Shown in pieces: positions 1 to 8,064 of a stretch of DNA of 46,039 nt. A program made the position numbers and the translations under genes. Every line of letters starts with the position of its first letter. The stretch's first letter is position 1. The notes below the pieces were generated by a model, which ran no database searches, had not been told where the DNA came from, and saw nothing but the letters and a program-made list of their open reading frames with translations. Origin of the DNA: CAZBDU01 sp964490725 (lineage in GTDB: Bacteria; Spirochaetota; Spirochaetia; SZUA-6; DRHE01); contig CAZBDU010000039.1 in NCBI GenBank assembly GCA_964490725.1, forward strand, positions 1-46,039. The letters are read 5' to 3'.

Positions 1-24
1 ATTACTATGAGAGAATTTGCCTAA

Positions 25-201
25 TCCCTGACAGAACTATTTGAGATCGGACAGGTGTACGCCACGATGATCCGGGCCAGTGAGAAGTGGCGGCGGATCA
101 AAATGAGTGAGTTCGATTTGTCGCTGCTCCGCAACTTGAGGAAGCTGTACGGCTGGAAGGAAGACGACAGTGGGTTCATTTCCAAAGAAACCGCGGCCTA
201 G
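25..201 (+). pseudogene. C-terminal remnant of an IS256-like (mutator-type) transposase
   Basis: The frame ending at the TAG at 199-201 reads as 58 residues with the stretch YATMIRASEKWRRIKMSEF. This resembles the extreme C-terminus of IS256-family transposases as I remember the family. The same frame has a TAA at 22-24, and the other forward frames also stop nearby, so the gene is broken or frameshifted at the window edge. Base composition is clearly less G+C-rich than the rest of the window, which fits acquired DNA. No terminal inverted repeat could be identified because the element runs off the window. The family call is tentative; the broken state in the visible part is seen directly. Confidence 0.4.
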
Positions 202-439
202 CCATTTTCAATTTTACAGGAGTTCTCAGACTTGACCGCAGCCGCGACCGCCCCTCCTTTCAGTTCGGCGAAAGCCGCGGAATGTCGCCGAAGGATCCGC
301 GCCTTTGTGAAAACCCGCTGTCAATCATGGCGCAGGGGCGCGACTCCGGCAAACCGACGCCTCGACCAAGGCCGGCAGGCCCGGTCTCCCGTTCGCCTGC
401 TATTCGACTTGCCCCCGAACGTGCTACCTTCTGACCACC
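202..439. other. Non-coding stretch between IS remnant and first MFS gene
   Basis: Short open frames on both strands here (for example 232-456) have no recognisable protein character and no convincing ribosome-binding site. The composition shifts from A+T-richer at the left to G+C-rich at the right, so a boundary of the acquired element probably lies here. I see no RNA gene and no clear terminator. Confidence 0.4.
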
Positions 440-1834
440 ATGACAGACCAAAGTAAACCGATGCAGCGCATCGCCCTGGCGGCGGCGGTGCTGGCCTCCT
501 TCCTGACCCCCTTCATGTCTTCGGCCATCAACATCGCCCTGCCTTCCATCGGGAGCGAGTTCTCGCTGAACGCAGTGGTGCTGGGATGGGTCTCCACCTC
601 CTACCTGCTGGCGGCGGCGATGTTCCTGGTGCCCTTCGGCCGGCTGGCCGACATCGTGGGCCGCAAGAAGCTGTTCGTGGTGGGCCTGGCCCTCTACTCC
701 GCCGGATCGCTGCTCTGCGTGGCGGCCCCCTCCGGAGCGCTGCTGATCGCCTTCCGGGTGGTGCAGGGCACCGGCGGGGCGCTGATGTACAGCACCGCCC
801 TGGCCACCCTCAGCTCGGTCTTCCCCCCGGGCAGGCGCGGCATGGCGCTGGGCACGGCGGCGGCGTCCACCTACGTGGGGCTGTCACTGGGGCCGGTGGT
901 CGGGGGGCTCTTGACCGCTCACCTGGGATGGCGGAGCATCTTCCTGCTGAACGTCCCGGTGGCGCTGGCGGCGCTGGCCCTGGTGGCCTGGGGCCTCAAG
1001 GGAGAGTGGGCCGAAGCCCGGGGGGAGCGTTTCGACCTGGTCGGCTCGGTGGTGCTGGGTGTGTCGCTGCCCCTGCTGGTCTACGGCCTGTCGCGGCTGC
1101 CGGGGCCGGCCGGGGTCTGGCTAACCCTGGCCGGCGCGGCGGGCATCGTCGCGTTCATCCTCTGGGAGGGCAGGGTGGCCCACCCGGTGCTCAACGTGGC
1201 GCTGTTTCGCAGCAACAAGGTCTTTGCCTTCTCCAATCTGGCCGCCCTGATCAACTACAGCGCCACCTTTGCGGTGGGCTTCCTGATGAGTCTCTATCTC
1301 CAGTACATCAAGGGGCTGTCCCCCGAGTCGGCCGGGATCATCCTGATCTCCCAGCCGCTGATGATGGCCCTCTTCTCTCCCCTGGCGGGGCGCCTGTCGG
1401 ACCGGGTGGGCTCCCGGGTGCTGGCTTCCGCCGGCATGGGGCTGGTCACCGTGGGGCTGGCGCTGCTGGCGCTCCTCTCCCAGGGCACCACCACCTCCTT
1501 CGTGGTGGCCAGCCTGCTGCTGCTGGGGATCGGCTTCGGCTTCTTCTCCTCCCCCAACACCAACGCCGTGATGGGCTCGGTGGAGAAGCGCTTCTACGGG
1601 GTGGCCTCCGCCACCCTGGGGACCATGAGGCTGACCGGGCAGATGTTCAGTATGGCCATCGCGATCCTCATCTTCACGCTGCTGATCGGGCAGGTGCGGA
1701 TCACCCCGCCGACCTACCCGGCGTTCCTGCACAGCGTGCGCCTGGCGTTCCTCATCTTCGCGGTGCTCTGCTTCGCCGGGGTGTTCGCCTCCCTGGCGCG
1801 CGGGGCGGGGGCGGGCCGGGCTTCCCCCTCCTAG
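440..1834 (+). CDS. MFS drug/metabolite exporter, DHA2-like
   Basis: A 464-residue integral membrane protein of the major facilitator superfamily, probably a proton-driven efflux pump in the inner membrane. It has many hydrophobic helices. The loop 2-3 signature (motif A) GRLADIVGRKKLF is at residues 67-79. The antiporter-type motif C region, GLSLGPVVGGLL followed by WRSIFLLNVP, is at about 147-173. Length and spacing fit the 14-helix DHA2/EmrB-QacA group. No Shine-Dalgarno precedes the ATG; a TACCTT hexamer lies nine bases upstream, so a very short leader is possible. The gene ends three bases from the stop of a convergent second MFS gene, leaving no room for a terminator between them. The substrate cannot be read from the sequence. 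Confidence 0.88.
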   Translation: MTDQSKPMQRIALAAAVLASFLTPFMSSAINIALPSIGSEFSLNAVVLGWVSTSYLLAAAMFLVPFGRLADIVGRKKLFVVGLALYSAGSLLCVAAPSGALLIAFRVVQGTGGALMYSTALATLSSVFPPGRRGMALGTAAASTYVGLSLGPVVGGLLTAHLGWRSIFLLNVPVALAALALVAWGLKGEWAEARGERFDLVGSVVLGVSLPLLVYGLSRLPGPAGVWLTLAGAAGIVAFILWEGRVAHPVLNVALFRSNKVFAFSNLAALINYSATFAVGFLMSLYLQYIKGLSPESAGIILISQPLMMALFSPLAGRLSDRVGSRVLASAGMGLVTVGLALLALLSQGTTTSFVVASLLLLGIGFGFFSSPNTNAVMGSVEKRFYGVASATLGTMRLTGQMFSMAIAILIFTLLIGQVRITPPTYPAFLHSVRLAFLIFAVLCFAGVFASLARGAGAGRASPS

Positions 1835-1837
1835 GTG

Positions 1838-3883
1838 CTACTCCCCCCCGCGGAAGGTGTCCTCCCGCCGCAGGGGGAGCTCGGGGATGAAGAAGATCGC
1901 CAGCAGCCCCGCGGCCGCGATGAAGATGGCGTAGAAGTAGATGCGGGTGATGGCCTGGGCGAAGGATTTCTTGACCCCCGTATCGATCTGGGCGGTGAGC
2001 TCCTTCTGCAGCGCTGCCAGCCGGGTCTTGACGGCAGACAGGGCGGAGTCCGTGGCCGCCCGGGCCGCCTGGTCCGCCTGGCTCTGCAGCTCGGCGTGGA
2101 CGCGCTGGAGCACCGAAGCGGTCTGGCCGCCCTGCATCGCCATGACCGCCGCCTGGGCCAGCCGCGACCGGGCCTCCGGGGGAAGGGGGCTGCCGTCCAG
2201 CACCTTCCGGACCGCCGCGGGGCTGCCGCTTCCCACGGCCGCGGCGTAGGCCTGGTAGAGCTGCTCGAAGCGGGAGCGGACCTGCTGGGCCGGGGTGCCC
2301 TGGGCCAGCTGCTGCTTGTAGCCGGCGGGCAGGGCCGGGTCCTCCTGCAGCTGCTGCAGCGCCTGCCGGTCCCCGTGGAAGGCCCGCTCGATGAGGGCGT
2401 ACTCCCGGTCGAAGCGCGCCTTCACCGCCGCGGCCGGCCCGCCGCCGTCCTCCACCGCGACGGTGGCCTGGGAGAAGGAGCCGGGGTCGAAGGAGGCGTC
2501 CGCAGGCATGGCGGGGAGGTTGCCGGCGAACGCCGCGGCCAGCGTGGTGGTCAGAACCGTGCCCATGATGGCCGCGCCCACGGTGCCTCCGATCTGGCGG
2601 AAGAACTGGCTGGCGCTGGTGGCCTGCCCGACTTCGGCCGGCTCCACGGCGTTCTGGATGGCCAGCGGAAACAGCGGCAGCATGGGGCCCAGCCCCAGGC
2701 CGGTGACCACCATGTAGAGGGTGACCCGCAGGTAGCTGGTCTGGTAGGTGAGGGTGGACAGCAGGGCGATGCCGGTGATCAGGATGGCGGCCCCTCCAAT
2801 CATGAAGGGCTTGTAGCGGCCGAAGCGGGAGACCAGCTGTCCCGACAGCACGGAGCCCACCACCACGCCTGCGGAAAGCGGGATGATGCTCACACCCGCG
2901 CCGGTGGCCGAAACCCCCAGCACGCCGGTCATGAACAGCGGCAGGAAGATCACCAGGCTCAGGAATGCCGCCCCGAAGAGGAACAGGGCGATGTTCCCGG
3001 TGGTGAAGACGGGGTTGCGGAACAGCCTCAGGTCCAGGACGGGGTTTCTTTCCCGCCGGGCCAGCAGCACGAACACCGCCAGCACGGCCAGCGCCGCGCC
3101 CCCCAGGGACAGCGTCACCGCGCCTTCCCAGGGATAGCGGGTCTTGTCCAGCTCCAGGGCCAGCACCAGCGGAACCAGCCCCGCCAGCAGCAGCAGCGCG
3201 GAGCCCAGGTCCAGCCGCTGGACCGGCTTCTGCGGCCTCAAGGGGGGCATCCGCGAGGCGATGAACCACAGCGCCAGGATTCCGAAGGGCAGGTTCACGT
3301 AGAAGACCCACCGCCATCCGGCCACCCCCGGGATGAACGCCCCGGCGTGGTCGGTGAGGAAGCCTCCCACCAGGGGACCGAGCACGCTTGCGATTCCGAA
3401 GGTCCCTCCCACCAGGCCCTGGTATCTTCCCCGTTCGGCCGGGGGGAAGAGATCCGCGATGATGATGAACGCCATGGCGAACAGCCCGGCCCCTCCCGCC
3501 CCCTGAAGGGCCCGGAAGGCGATGAGCTGGCTCATCCCGTCGCCCAGGAGGGGGAGCGGGCCGAACTGGCCGGCAAGCCCCGAGAGGAAGGAGCCCAGCA
3601 GGAACACGCTCACCGCCGCGAGCTCGATGGCCTTGCGGCTGAAGGTGTCGGCCAGCTTGCCGTAGATCGGCACCAGCACGGTGGATGCCAGCAGGTATGC
3701 CGTGGCCACCCAGGCATAGCGGTCCAGGCCGCTCAGGTCCTTCACGATCCTGGGCAGGGCGGTTGCCACGATCGTCTGGTCCAGCGCCCCCAGAAAGAGC
3801 GCCAGCAGAATCCCCGCCAGGGTAAACGCCTTGATTCTGGCCACGTTCCGGCCTGCCACTTGAGAGTCCAGTTGGGAGTCCAT
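1838..3883 (-). CDS. MFS exporter (EmrB/QacA type) with a giant loop before the last helix
   Basis: A 681-residue DHA2-family exporter. The first helix carries the typical LDQTIVATALPRI segment, followed by motif A-like GKLADTFSRKA and motif C-like SVLGPLVGGFL. Helices 1-13 end near residue 455, then a hydrophilic, Gln/Ala-rich and probably helical segment of about 190 residues precedes the final helix near residue 650. QacA-type exporters normally have a much shorter loop there; topology would place this insert outside the membrane. The ATG at 3883 is preferred because a TTGCCG/TACACT promoter with an 18-base spacer ends 11 bases upstream. A GTG at 3928 is in frame but has its AGAAGG only two bases away. 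Substrate unknown. Confidence 0.87.
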   Translation of the reverse strand: MDSQLDSQVAGRNVARIKAFTLAGILLALFLGALDQTIVATALPRIVKDLSGLDRYAWVATAYLLASTVLVPIYGKLADTFSRKAIELAAVSVFLLGSFLSGLAGQFGPLPLLGDGMSQLIAFRALQGAGGAGLFAMAFIIIADLFPPAERGRYQGLVGGTFGIASVLGPLVGGFLTDHAGAFIPGVAGWRWVFYVNLPFGILALWFIASRMPPLRPQKPVQRLDLGSALLLLAGLVPLVLALELDKTRYPWEGAVTLSLGGAALAVLAVFVLLARRERNPVLDLRLFRNPVFTTGNIALFLFGAAFLSLVIFLPLFMTGVLGVSATGAGVSIIPLSAGVVVGSVLSGQLVSRFGRYKPFMIGGAAILITGIALLSTLTYQTSYLRVTLYMVVTGLGLGPMLPLFPLAIQNAVEPAEVGQATSASQFFRQIGGTVGAAIMGTVLTTTLAAAFAGNLPAMPADASFDPGSFSQATVAVEDGGGPAAAVKARFDREYALIERAFHGDRQALQQLQEDPALPAGYKQQLAQGTPAQQVRSRFEQLYQAYAAAVGSGSPAAVRKVLDGSPLPPEARSRLAQAAVMAMQGGQTASVLQRVHAELQSQADQAARAATDSALSAVKTRLAALQKELTAQIDTGVKKSFAQAITRIYFYAIFIAAAGLLAIFFIPELPLRREDTFRGGE

Positions 3884-3894
3884 GGTAGTATTAA

Positions 3895-3924
3895 AGTGTA
3901 CGGACGAGGGGGCTCCCCCGGCAA
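3895..3924 (-). promoter_or_regulatory. Putative promoter of the second MFS gene, near-leaderless
   Basis: On the minus strand, TTGCCG (3924-3919) and TACACT (3900-3895) are separated by 18 bases. The -10 hexamer lies 11 bases before the ATG at 3883, so the transcript would have only a few leader bases. No Shine-Dalgarno is visible in that interval. Confidence 0.35.
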
Positions 3925-4097
3925 GCACTACCTTCTGGGGCAGCGCCGCGCCGCGGGCAGGCGCGGGAAGCCGGCGGGCGTCCGGGCCCGCCGGAGCCTC
4001 CGCCGCGAAGAGGGGCCGCCGGCCCTGAGGGCATAACCGCTTCAGGAGGGAAATCCTTTTCGAACGGGCCGGCCGGCCCCTCTTCCCGGCGGAGCTT

Positions 4098-4463
4098 TCA
4101 AGAGCCCCAGATCCTCCTGAGCCGCCTGAACACGCTCTCTTCCTTGTCGAGGGCGATGGAGTGCTGGAGGCTCAGCTCGTGCACGGTCTTCAGCGTCAGG
4201 TCGCGTGCCGCGGCCCGGGTGATCCCCGCCGCCATCTGAGCGAAGCTCTCCCGGTCCCTGACCTCCGACTCGAACTCCTCCAGGCTCTGCTCGTAGTCCT
4301 CGAAGTCGAGCCGCCCGTAGATGCGGTCCAGGTCGGCCAGCTCCGGCTCCTCGATCATTCCATCCTCCAGGATGGTCATCTTGATGCAGCCCGCCAGGAA
4401 CACCCGCTCCCGGCGGCTGAGCCCCGCCAGGGGGGAATGCCCGCGCCTCAGTGTCTCGCTCAT
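4098..4463 (-). CDS. Small TerB-like alpha-helical protein
   Basis: A 121-residue protein with no signal peptide, predicted as mostly alpha-helical and acidic. The segment MTILEDGMIEEPELADLDRI, followed by two further long helices and LDKEESVFRRLRR, resembles the helical repeat of TerB/DUF533-type proteins, where a short acidic turn follows the first helix. This is pattern resemblance only. The ATG has a strong GGAGGAGAGG ribosome site. The gene starts 30 bases after the protease gene, so the two are probably cotranscribed. A role in envelope or general stress is an inference from that pairing. An unrelated helical fold is possible. Confidence 0.55.
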   Translation of the reverse strand: MSETLRRGHSPLAGLSRRERVFLAGCIKMTILEDGMIEEPELADLDRIYGRLDFEDYEQSLEEFESEVRDRESFAQMAAGITRAAARDLTLKTVHELSLQHSIALDKEESVFRRLRRIWGS

Positions 4464-4493
4464 CCTCTCCTCCTCGCACCCTCGGGCCCGGCT

Positions 4494-5996
4494 TTAGCGG
4501 CTGATCCCCAGCTGCAGCTCGGTACCCTGCCGATTGATGCCGAACATGACCTCCGAGCCGCCGTCGTTCAGCGCCTTGTAGAAGCTTTCCAGCGTCGAAA
4601 CCGGGCGGGAGCTCACGCTCTCCACGATGTCCCCCACCTGGATGCCGGCGATCTCGGCGGGGCTCCCCTTCTGGACGTTGCCCACGATCAGGTCGCCGAC
4701 GCTGCGGGGCAGGTTCAGCTGCCGCCTGATGTCGCCGCTGATCTTCACGACGGACAGCCCCGGCCAGAGGGTTCCGGCCTGCGAGGAGATGGACTGCTCC
4801 GGCGCACGCTCGGCGATCTTCACCGACAGGCTCTCCCTGGCGCCTGCGCGGAAGACCTGCAGGGTGGCCTGGCTTCCCGGCTCCAGGTCGCCGATGGCCA
4901 GCAGCAGGTCCGTCTCGTCCTTCACGGGCTGGTCATTCACGCGCAGGATCAGGTCACCGGGCAGCACACCTGCCCGGGCGGCCGGGGAGTCCAGGTAGAT
5001 CCCGGTCACGTACGCGCCGCTGCGCCCCTGGGCGTCCAGGCCCTCGGCGTCCGCCGCAGTGAGGGTGCCCACGCTCACCCCCAGCCAGCCGTAGCTCACC
5101 TTGCCCTTGGTGATGAAATCGTGTATCGCCCTCTTGGCGTTGTTGATGGGGATGGCAAAACCCAGGCCGACGTTCCCTCCGGAGGGAGAGGCGATCCAGG
5201 TGTTGATCCCCACGAGCTGCCCCTGCAGGTTTACCAGCCCTCCCCCGGAGTTGCCCTGGTTGATGGCCGCGTCGGTCTGGATGTAGTCGTTGAAGGGAGC
5301 CACATCGGTGCCGGGAAGCCCCCGCCTGCCCACCGCGCTGACGATGCCCTGGGTGACGGTGGAATCCAGCCCCAGCGGGTTGCCGACGGCCAGCACCCAG
5401 TCTCCCACCTGGAGCGTGTCCGAGTCGCCGAGCTCGGCCACGGGGACCTGCTGGGTGCTCTGGAAGACGATCAGCGCCAGGTCCCTGTTGGGGTCCGTCC
5501 CCACCAGCTCCGCGGCATGGACCCTGTGGTTGTAGAGCTTGACGCTGATGTGCTCGGCGCCGTTCACCACGTGGTTGTTGGTGAGCACGTAGACCTTGTC
5601 GCCGGTGTGGCGGACGATCACCCCAGAGCCCAGAACCTGCTCCACCTGCTGCGGTCCCGGCAGCGCCTGGTTCTGACCCCTGGGACCGAAGAAGAACCGA
5701 AAGAGGTCGGGCACGCTCTGCTGCGGTTGCTGCACCTGGTTCTGCGCGTCCACCTCCACCACCGTGGGCAGGACCTCCCGGGCCACCGAGCGAAGGGTGG
5801 ACTGGACGTCCGCCAGCTCCTTCACTCCGCGGGCCGCCGAACCCTGCTCCACGGCCGGTCCCGCGGCCTGCTGCGCCGCCGGTGCCGCCTCTGGAGCGGG
5901 CAGGAGCCTTGCCACCGCGAATCCGGCGGCGAAGAACAACACGGCCGTTACGGCAGCCACGGCTGCTTTGGATCGTAGGCTCTGTGACACCTGCAT
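4494..5996 (-). CDS. Do-like periplasmic serine protease (HtrA/DegQ type), two PDZ domains
   Basis: A 500-residue envelope quality-control protease/chaperone. An N-terminal helix (about residues 10-32) acts as signal or membrane anchor, followed by an Ala/Gln-rich linker. The trypsin-like domain holds the triad: His142 in LTNNHVV, Asp172 in NRDLAL and Ser250 in GNSGGG. PDZ domains lie at roughly 300-395 and 410-495. The ATG at 5996 is chosen because AAGGAG sits six bases upstream; a TTG at 6017 also opens the frame but lacks such a site. The usual Pro or Ala after SGG is Gly here (GNSGGGLVN), which should not stop catalysis. It is followed by a small TerB-like gene. Family assignment is secure; DegP versus DegQ roles cannot be separated. 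Confidence 0.93.
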   Translation of the reverse strand: MQVSQSLRSKAAVAAVTAVLFFAAGFAVARLLPAPEAAPAAQQAAGPAVEQGSAARGVKELADVQSTLRSVAREVLPTVVEVDAQNQVQQPQQSVPDLFRFFFGPRGQNQALPGPQQVEQVLGSGVIVRHTGDKVYVLTNNHVVNGAEHISVKLYNHRVHAAELVGTDPNRDLALIVFQSTQQVPVAELGDSDTLQVGDWVLAVGNPLGLDSTVTQGIVSAVGRRGLPGTDVAPFNDYIQTDAAINQGNSGGGLVNLQGQLVGINTWIASPSGGNVGLGFAIPINNAKRAIHDFITKGKVSYGWLGVSVGTLTAADAEGLDAQGRSGAYVTGIYLDSPAARAGVLPGDLILRVNDQPVKDETDLLLAIGDLEPGSQATLQVFRAGARESLSVKIAERAPEQSISSQAGTLWPGLSVVKISGDIRRQLNLPRSVGDLIVGNVQKGSPAEIAGIQVGDIVESVSSRPVSTLESFYKALNDGGSEVMFGINRQGTELQLGISR

Positions 5997-6054
5997 CTGC
6001 TGCTCCTTGGGCTTCAAGGTAGCCTGCGAAGATATCTCTAACCTGTCGGGAGTA

Positions 6055-6068
6055 TTACACTTTTGTAA
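6055..6068. promoter_or_regulatory. Perfect inverted repeat upstream of the Do-like protease
   Basis: TTACA-CTTT-TGTAA is a perfect five-base dyad in an A+T-rich island about 60 bases before the protease start. It is a candidate operator or the upstream part of a promoter. I could not place a convincing sigma-70 -35/-10 pair around it. Confidence 0.3.
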
Positions 6069-6120
6069 GGTTGGCCGGGGCGGGGCGGCGGGAGAGGCCG
6101 GGCGCGGGGAGCTCCCGCAG

Positions 6121-7908
6121 CTACAGCCTGATCCCCGCGGCCAGGGTGGCCGGGTTTCCCGAGGCGCTGAAGAGCTGCTCCGCCTCCAGGTAGAGGGAAA
6201 GAGGCCCCAGGCGGAGAGCCAGGCCGGCCGCCAGCCCCCCGAAGGCCCGCCCGGAGCTGAAATCCGTGCCCAGGTTGAGGAGGGCCCCCAGGTAGGGGCG
6301 CATCACCTTCAGGCGGGCCGCGAAGGGCTGCCACAGCGCCCTGGAGGTGGTCTGCAGGATCGGCGGCCACAGCCGGCCGGCGGGGGAGAGGCCCGCTCCG
6401 GCCAGCTGCTCCAGGAGCACCCGGCCGGAGAAGAGGGACAGGCTCACCCCGGCCTGCACCGCGGCGCCCCCTCCGAGCTGGGCCACCAGGCGAAACGTCT
6501 TCTCCCCCTCCCCATCCGCCGGACCCCGAAAGGCCTCCCGGCTGTAGCGCTGGAGGAGGCGGCGGTTGTGACCCCCGGCCGCCAGGGGAGTGACCACCAG
6601 GTCGACGGCCGAGAGGACCACCTGCAGGACCATCTGCAGCCCGTAGAGCAGGTTACGGAGGCTCGCGTCGGGTATCAGGCTGGAATCGAGAAACGCGTAG
6701 GAGCCCGCCAGGCCCAGGACCAGCGCCCCTGTCGAGAGGCCGGCTCCCAGCACGGCGTTGCCCGACAAGAGCGAGCCGAACTTGGGGGCCACCAGGGCAA
6801 GGGCCACGGGATTCGGGACCCCATTCTGGCTGACGGCGGAGATCACCAGCGTGACGTACTGGGCCGCGGTGAGGCCCAGATCGGTGAGCTCGGTCCCCCA
6901 GGGGTCGCGCAGCTCTGCCCGGACGGCGGGGTCCTTCTCGTCCAGCGCCAGCGCCACCTCCACCGCATTGTCTCTGGCCGGCTCGACCCGCAGGACCTTT
7001 TCGGCGGGAACGTAGTAGGGGCGGCGCAGGGTGAGCTCATACAGTCCCGCGGCCACTCCGAACAGGGACAGGGGGGTGGAGCCCAGCAGCTCCTGGTCCA
7101 GGTAGACTTCCGCCCCTGCGGGGGTGCTGGCTATCGAGACGTTTCCCGTCTCGGTCCGAGGCTCCGCGCCGGACCGGGCGGCGGCGGTCTCCGGCGGCAG
7201 CGAGAAGCGCACCACCGCCTCCCCTCCCTCCTCCACGCGCACCTTCTCCGTGCGCACGATCACGTCCCCCAGGCGCCCGGCGCGGGCCACGGTGACGGTG
7301 CGCTCGCCCGCCAGGATCTGCCGCTCGGTGAGATTGCTGCCCAGGTAGTTGCCGTCCACGTAGACCTGATAGCCGCCCTCGGCCCCGTCGTTGGCCAGGC
7401 GCAGAGTGCCGAAGGCCAGGTGGGTGCCCGTGAATTCCTCGGCGAACTCCACAGTGAGCTCGTCCACGATGCCGAAGACGCCGAACACGGAGTCGGCGCT
7501 GCGCGAGCGTTCCAGGGTGACCCCCCTCGCGCGCTCCCAGGCCTCGATCGTGAAGACCAGGCTCCCGCCGGGCTCCCGCCGGAGGTTGCCGAAGACGGCC
7601 CGATCGAAGCCCTCCCGCCTGAAGTACAGCTCCGCGCGCTCCAGGTCCAGCTCCGGGGTGAGGAAGTCCGCCCGGTAGACCCGGTAGCGGCTCAGCAGCC
7701 GCAGGGTGAGCTCCAGGGAATCCGTGGCCGTCTGGCAGAGGCTCTGCAGGGCCGGCTCGTCGCGGGAGGTCTCGAACAGCACCAGGCCGATGCGCAGGCC
7801 TTCGGCCTGCGCATCCTCTGCAGGCGCCTCCCCGCCGTCCTGGGGCACGGCCCGGCCGGCCCCGGAGAGAAGGAGAATGAACGCCACCGACGCGGCAAGA
7901 GCTCTCAA
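6121..7908 (-). CDS. PEGA-domain envelope protein
   Basis: A 595-residue exported protein. Starting at the TTG at 7908, which has GGGAG seven bases upstream, the product begins MRALAASVAFILLLSGAGRA, a textbook signal peptide. The open frame extends 40 codons further, but that extension would bury the signal. A globular N-terminal part (about 30-190) is followed by two PEGA-like beta modules: one near VYVDGNYLGSNLTERQI, and a clear one near STPAGAEVYLDQELLGSTPL. The last 240 residues contain hydrophobic and beta-rich segments that could be membrane-embedded. PEGA modules are common in envelope proteins of spirochaetes and relatives; function is unknown. The gene is divergent from the radical SAM gene. 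Confidence 0.75.
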   Translation of the reverse strand: MRALAASVAFILLLSGAGRAVPQDGGEAPAEDAQAEGLRIGLVLFETSRDEPALQSLCQTATDSLELTLRLLSRYRVYRADFLTPELDLERAELYFRREGFDRAVFGNLRREPGGSLVFTIEAWERARGVTLERSRSADSVFGVFGIVDELTVEFAEEFTGTHLAFGTLRLANDGAEGGYQVYVDGNYLGSNLTERQILAGERTVTVARAGRLGDVIVRTEKVRVEEGGEAVVRFSLPPETAAARSGAEPRTETGNVSIASTPAGAEVYLDQELLGSTPLSLFGVAAGLYELTLRRPYYVPAEKVLRVEPARDNAVEVALALDEKDPAVRAELRDPWGTELTDLGLTAAQYVTLVISAVSQNGVPNPVALALVAPKFGSLLSGNAVLGAGLSTGALVLGLAGSYAFLDSSLIPDASLRNLLYGLQMVLQVVLSAVDLVVTPLAAGGHNRRLLQRYSREAFRGPADGEGEKTFRLVAQLGGGAAVQAGVSLSLFSGRVLLEQLAGAGLSPAGRLWPPILQTTSRALWQPFAARLKVMRPYLGALLNLGTDFSSGRAFGGLAAGLALRLGPLSLYLEAEQLFSASGNPATLAAGIRL

Positions 7909-7925
7909 GCTCGGGCTCCCGGGAA

Positions 7926-7954
7926 AGCATACCCCCTGGATCGCCCCAGAGCAA
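7926..7954 (-). promoter_or_regulatory. Putative sigma-70 promoter of the PEGA-domain gene
   Basis: Minus-strand TTGCTC (7954-7949) and TATGCT (7931-7926) have a 17-base spacer. The -10 ends 17 bases before the TTG start, leaving room for the GGGAG ribosome site. Confidence 0.4.
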
Positions 7955-8014
7955 CCCGCGCCCGCGGACCGAGGGGCCGGGGCGGCAACCTCCGCCGGGC
8001 GGGTCCCGTTCAGG

Positions 8015-8044
8015 TTGACACCCCGCACCGGCGGGGGCTACAAC
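8015..8044 (+). promoter_or_regulatory. Putative promoter of the radical SAM gene with an inverted repeat in the spacer
   Basis: A perfect TTGACA (8015-8020) and TACAAC (8039-8044) are separated by 18 bases. The spacer contains CCCCG-CACCGG-CGGGG, an inverted repeat well placed for a regulator. The AAGGAG ribosome site follows at 8054-8059. Confidence 0.5.
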
Positions 8045-8064
8045 GGAGGGACCAAGGAGCCGCC

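Noticed and set aside
232..456. A 74-residue open frame before the first MFS gene
   Set aside because: No recognisable domain or ribosome site, and it overlaps the MFS start.
1752..4036. Long open frames opposite or across the MFS genes (for example 733 residues on the plus strand)
   Set aside because: They are Gln/Arg/Pro/Gly-rich, low-complexity translations antisense to clear MFS proteins, a known effect of high G+C codon bias.
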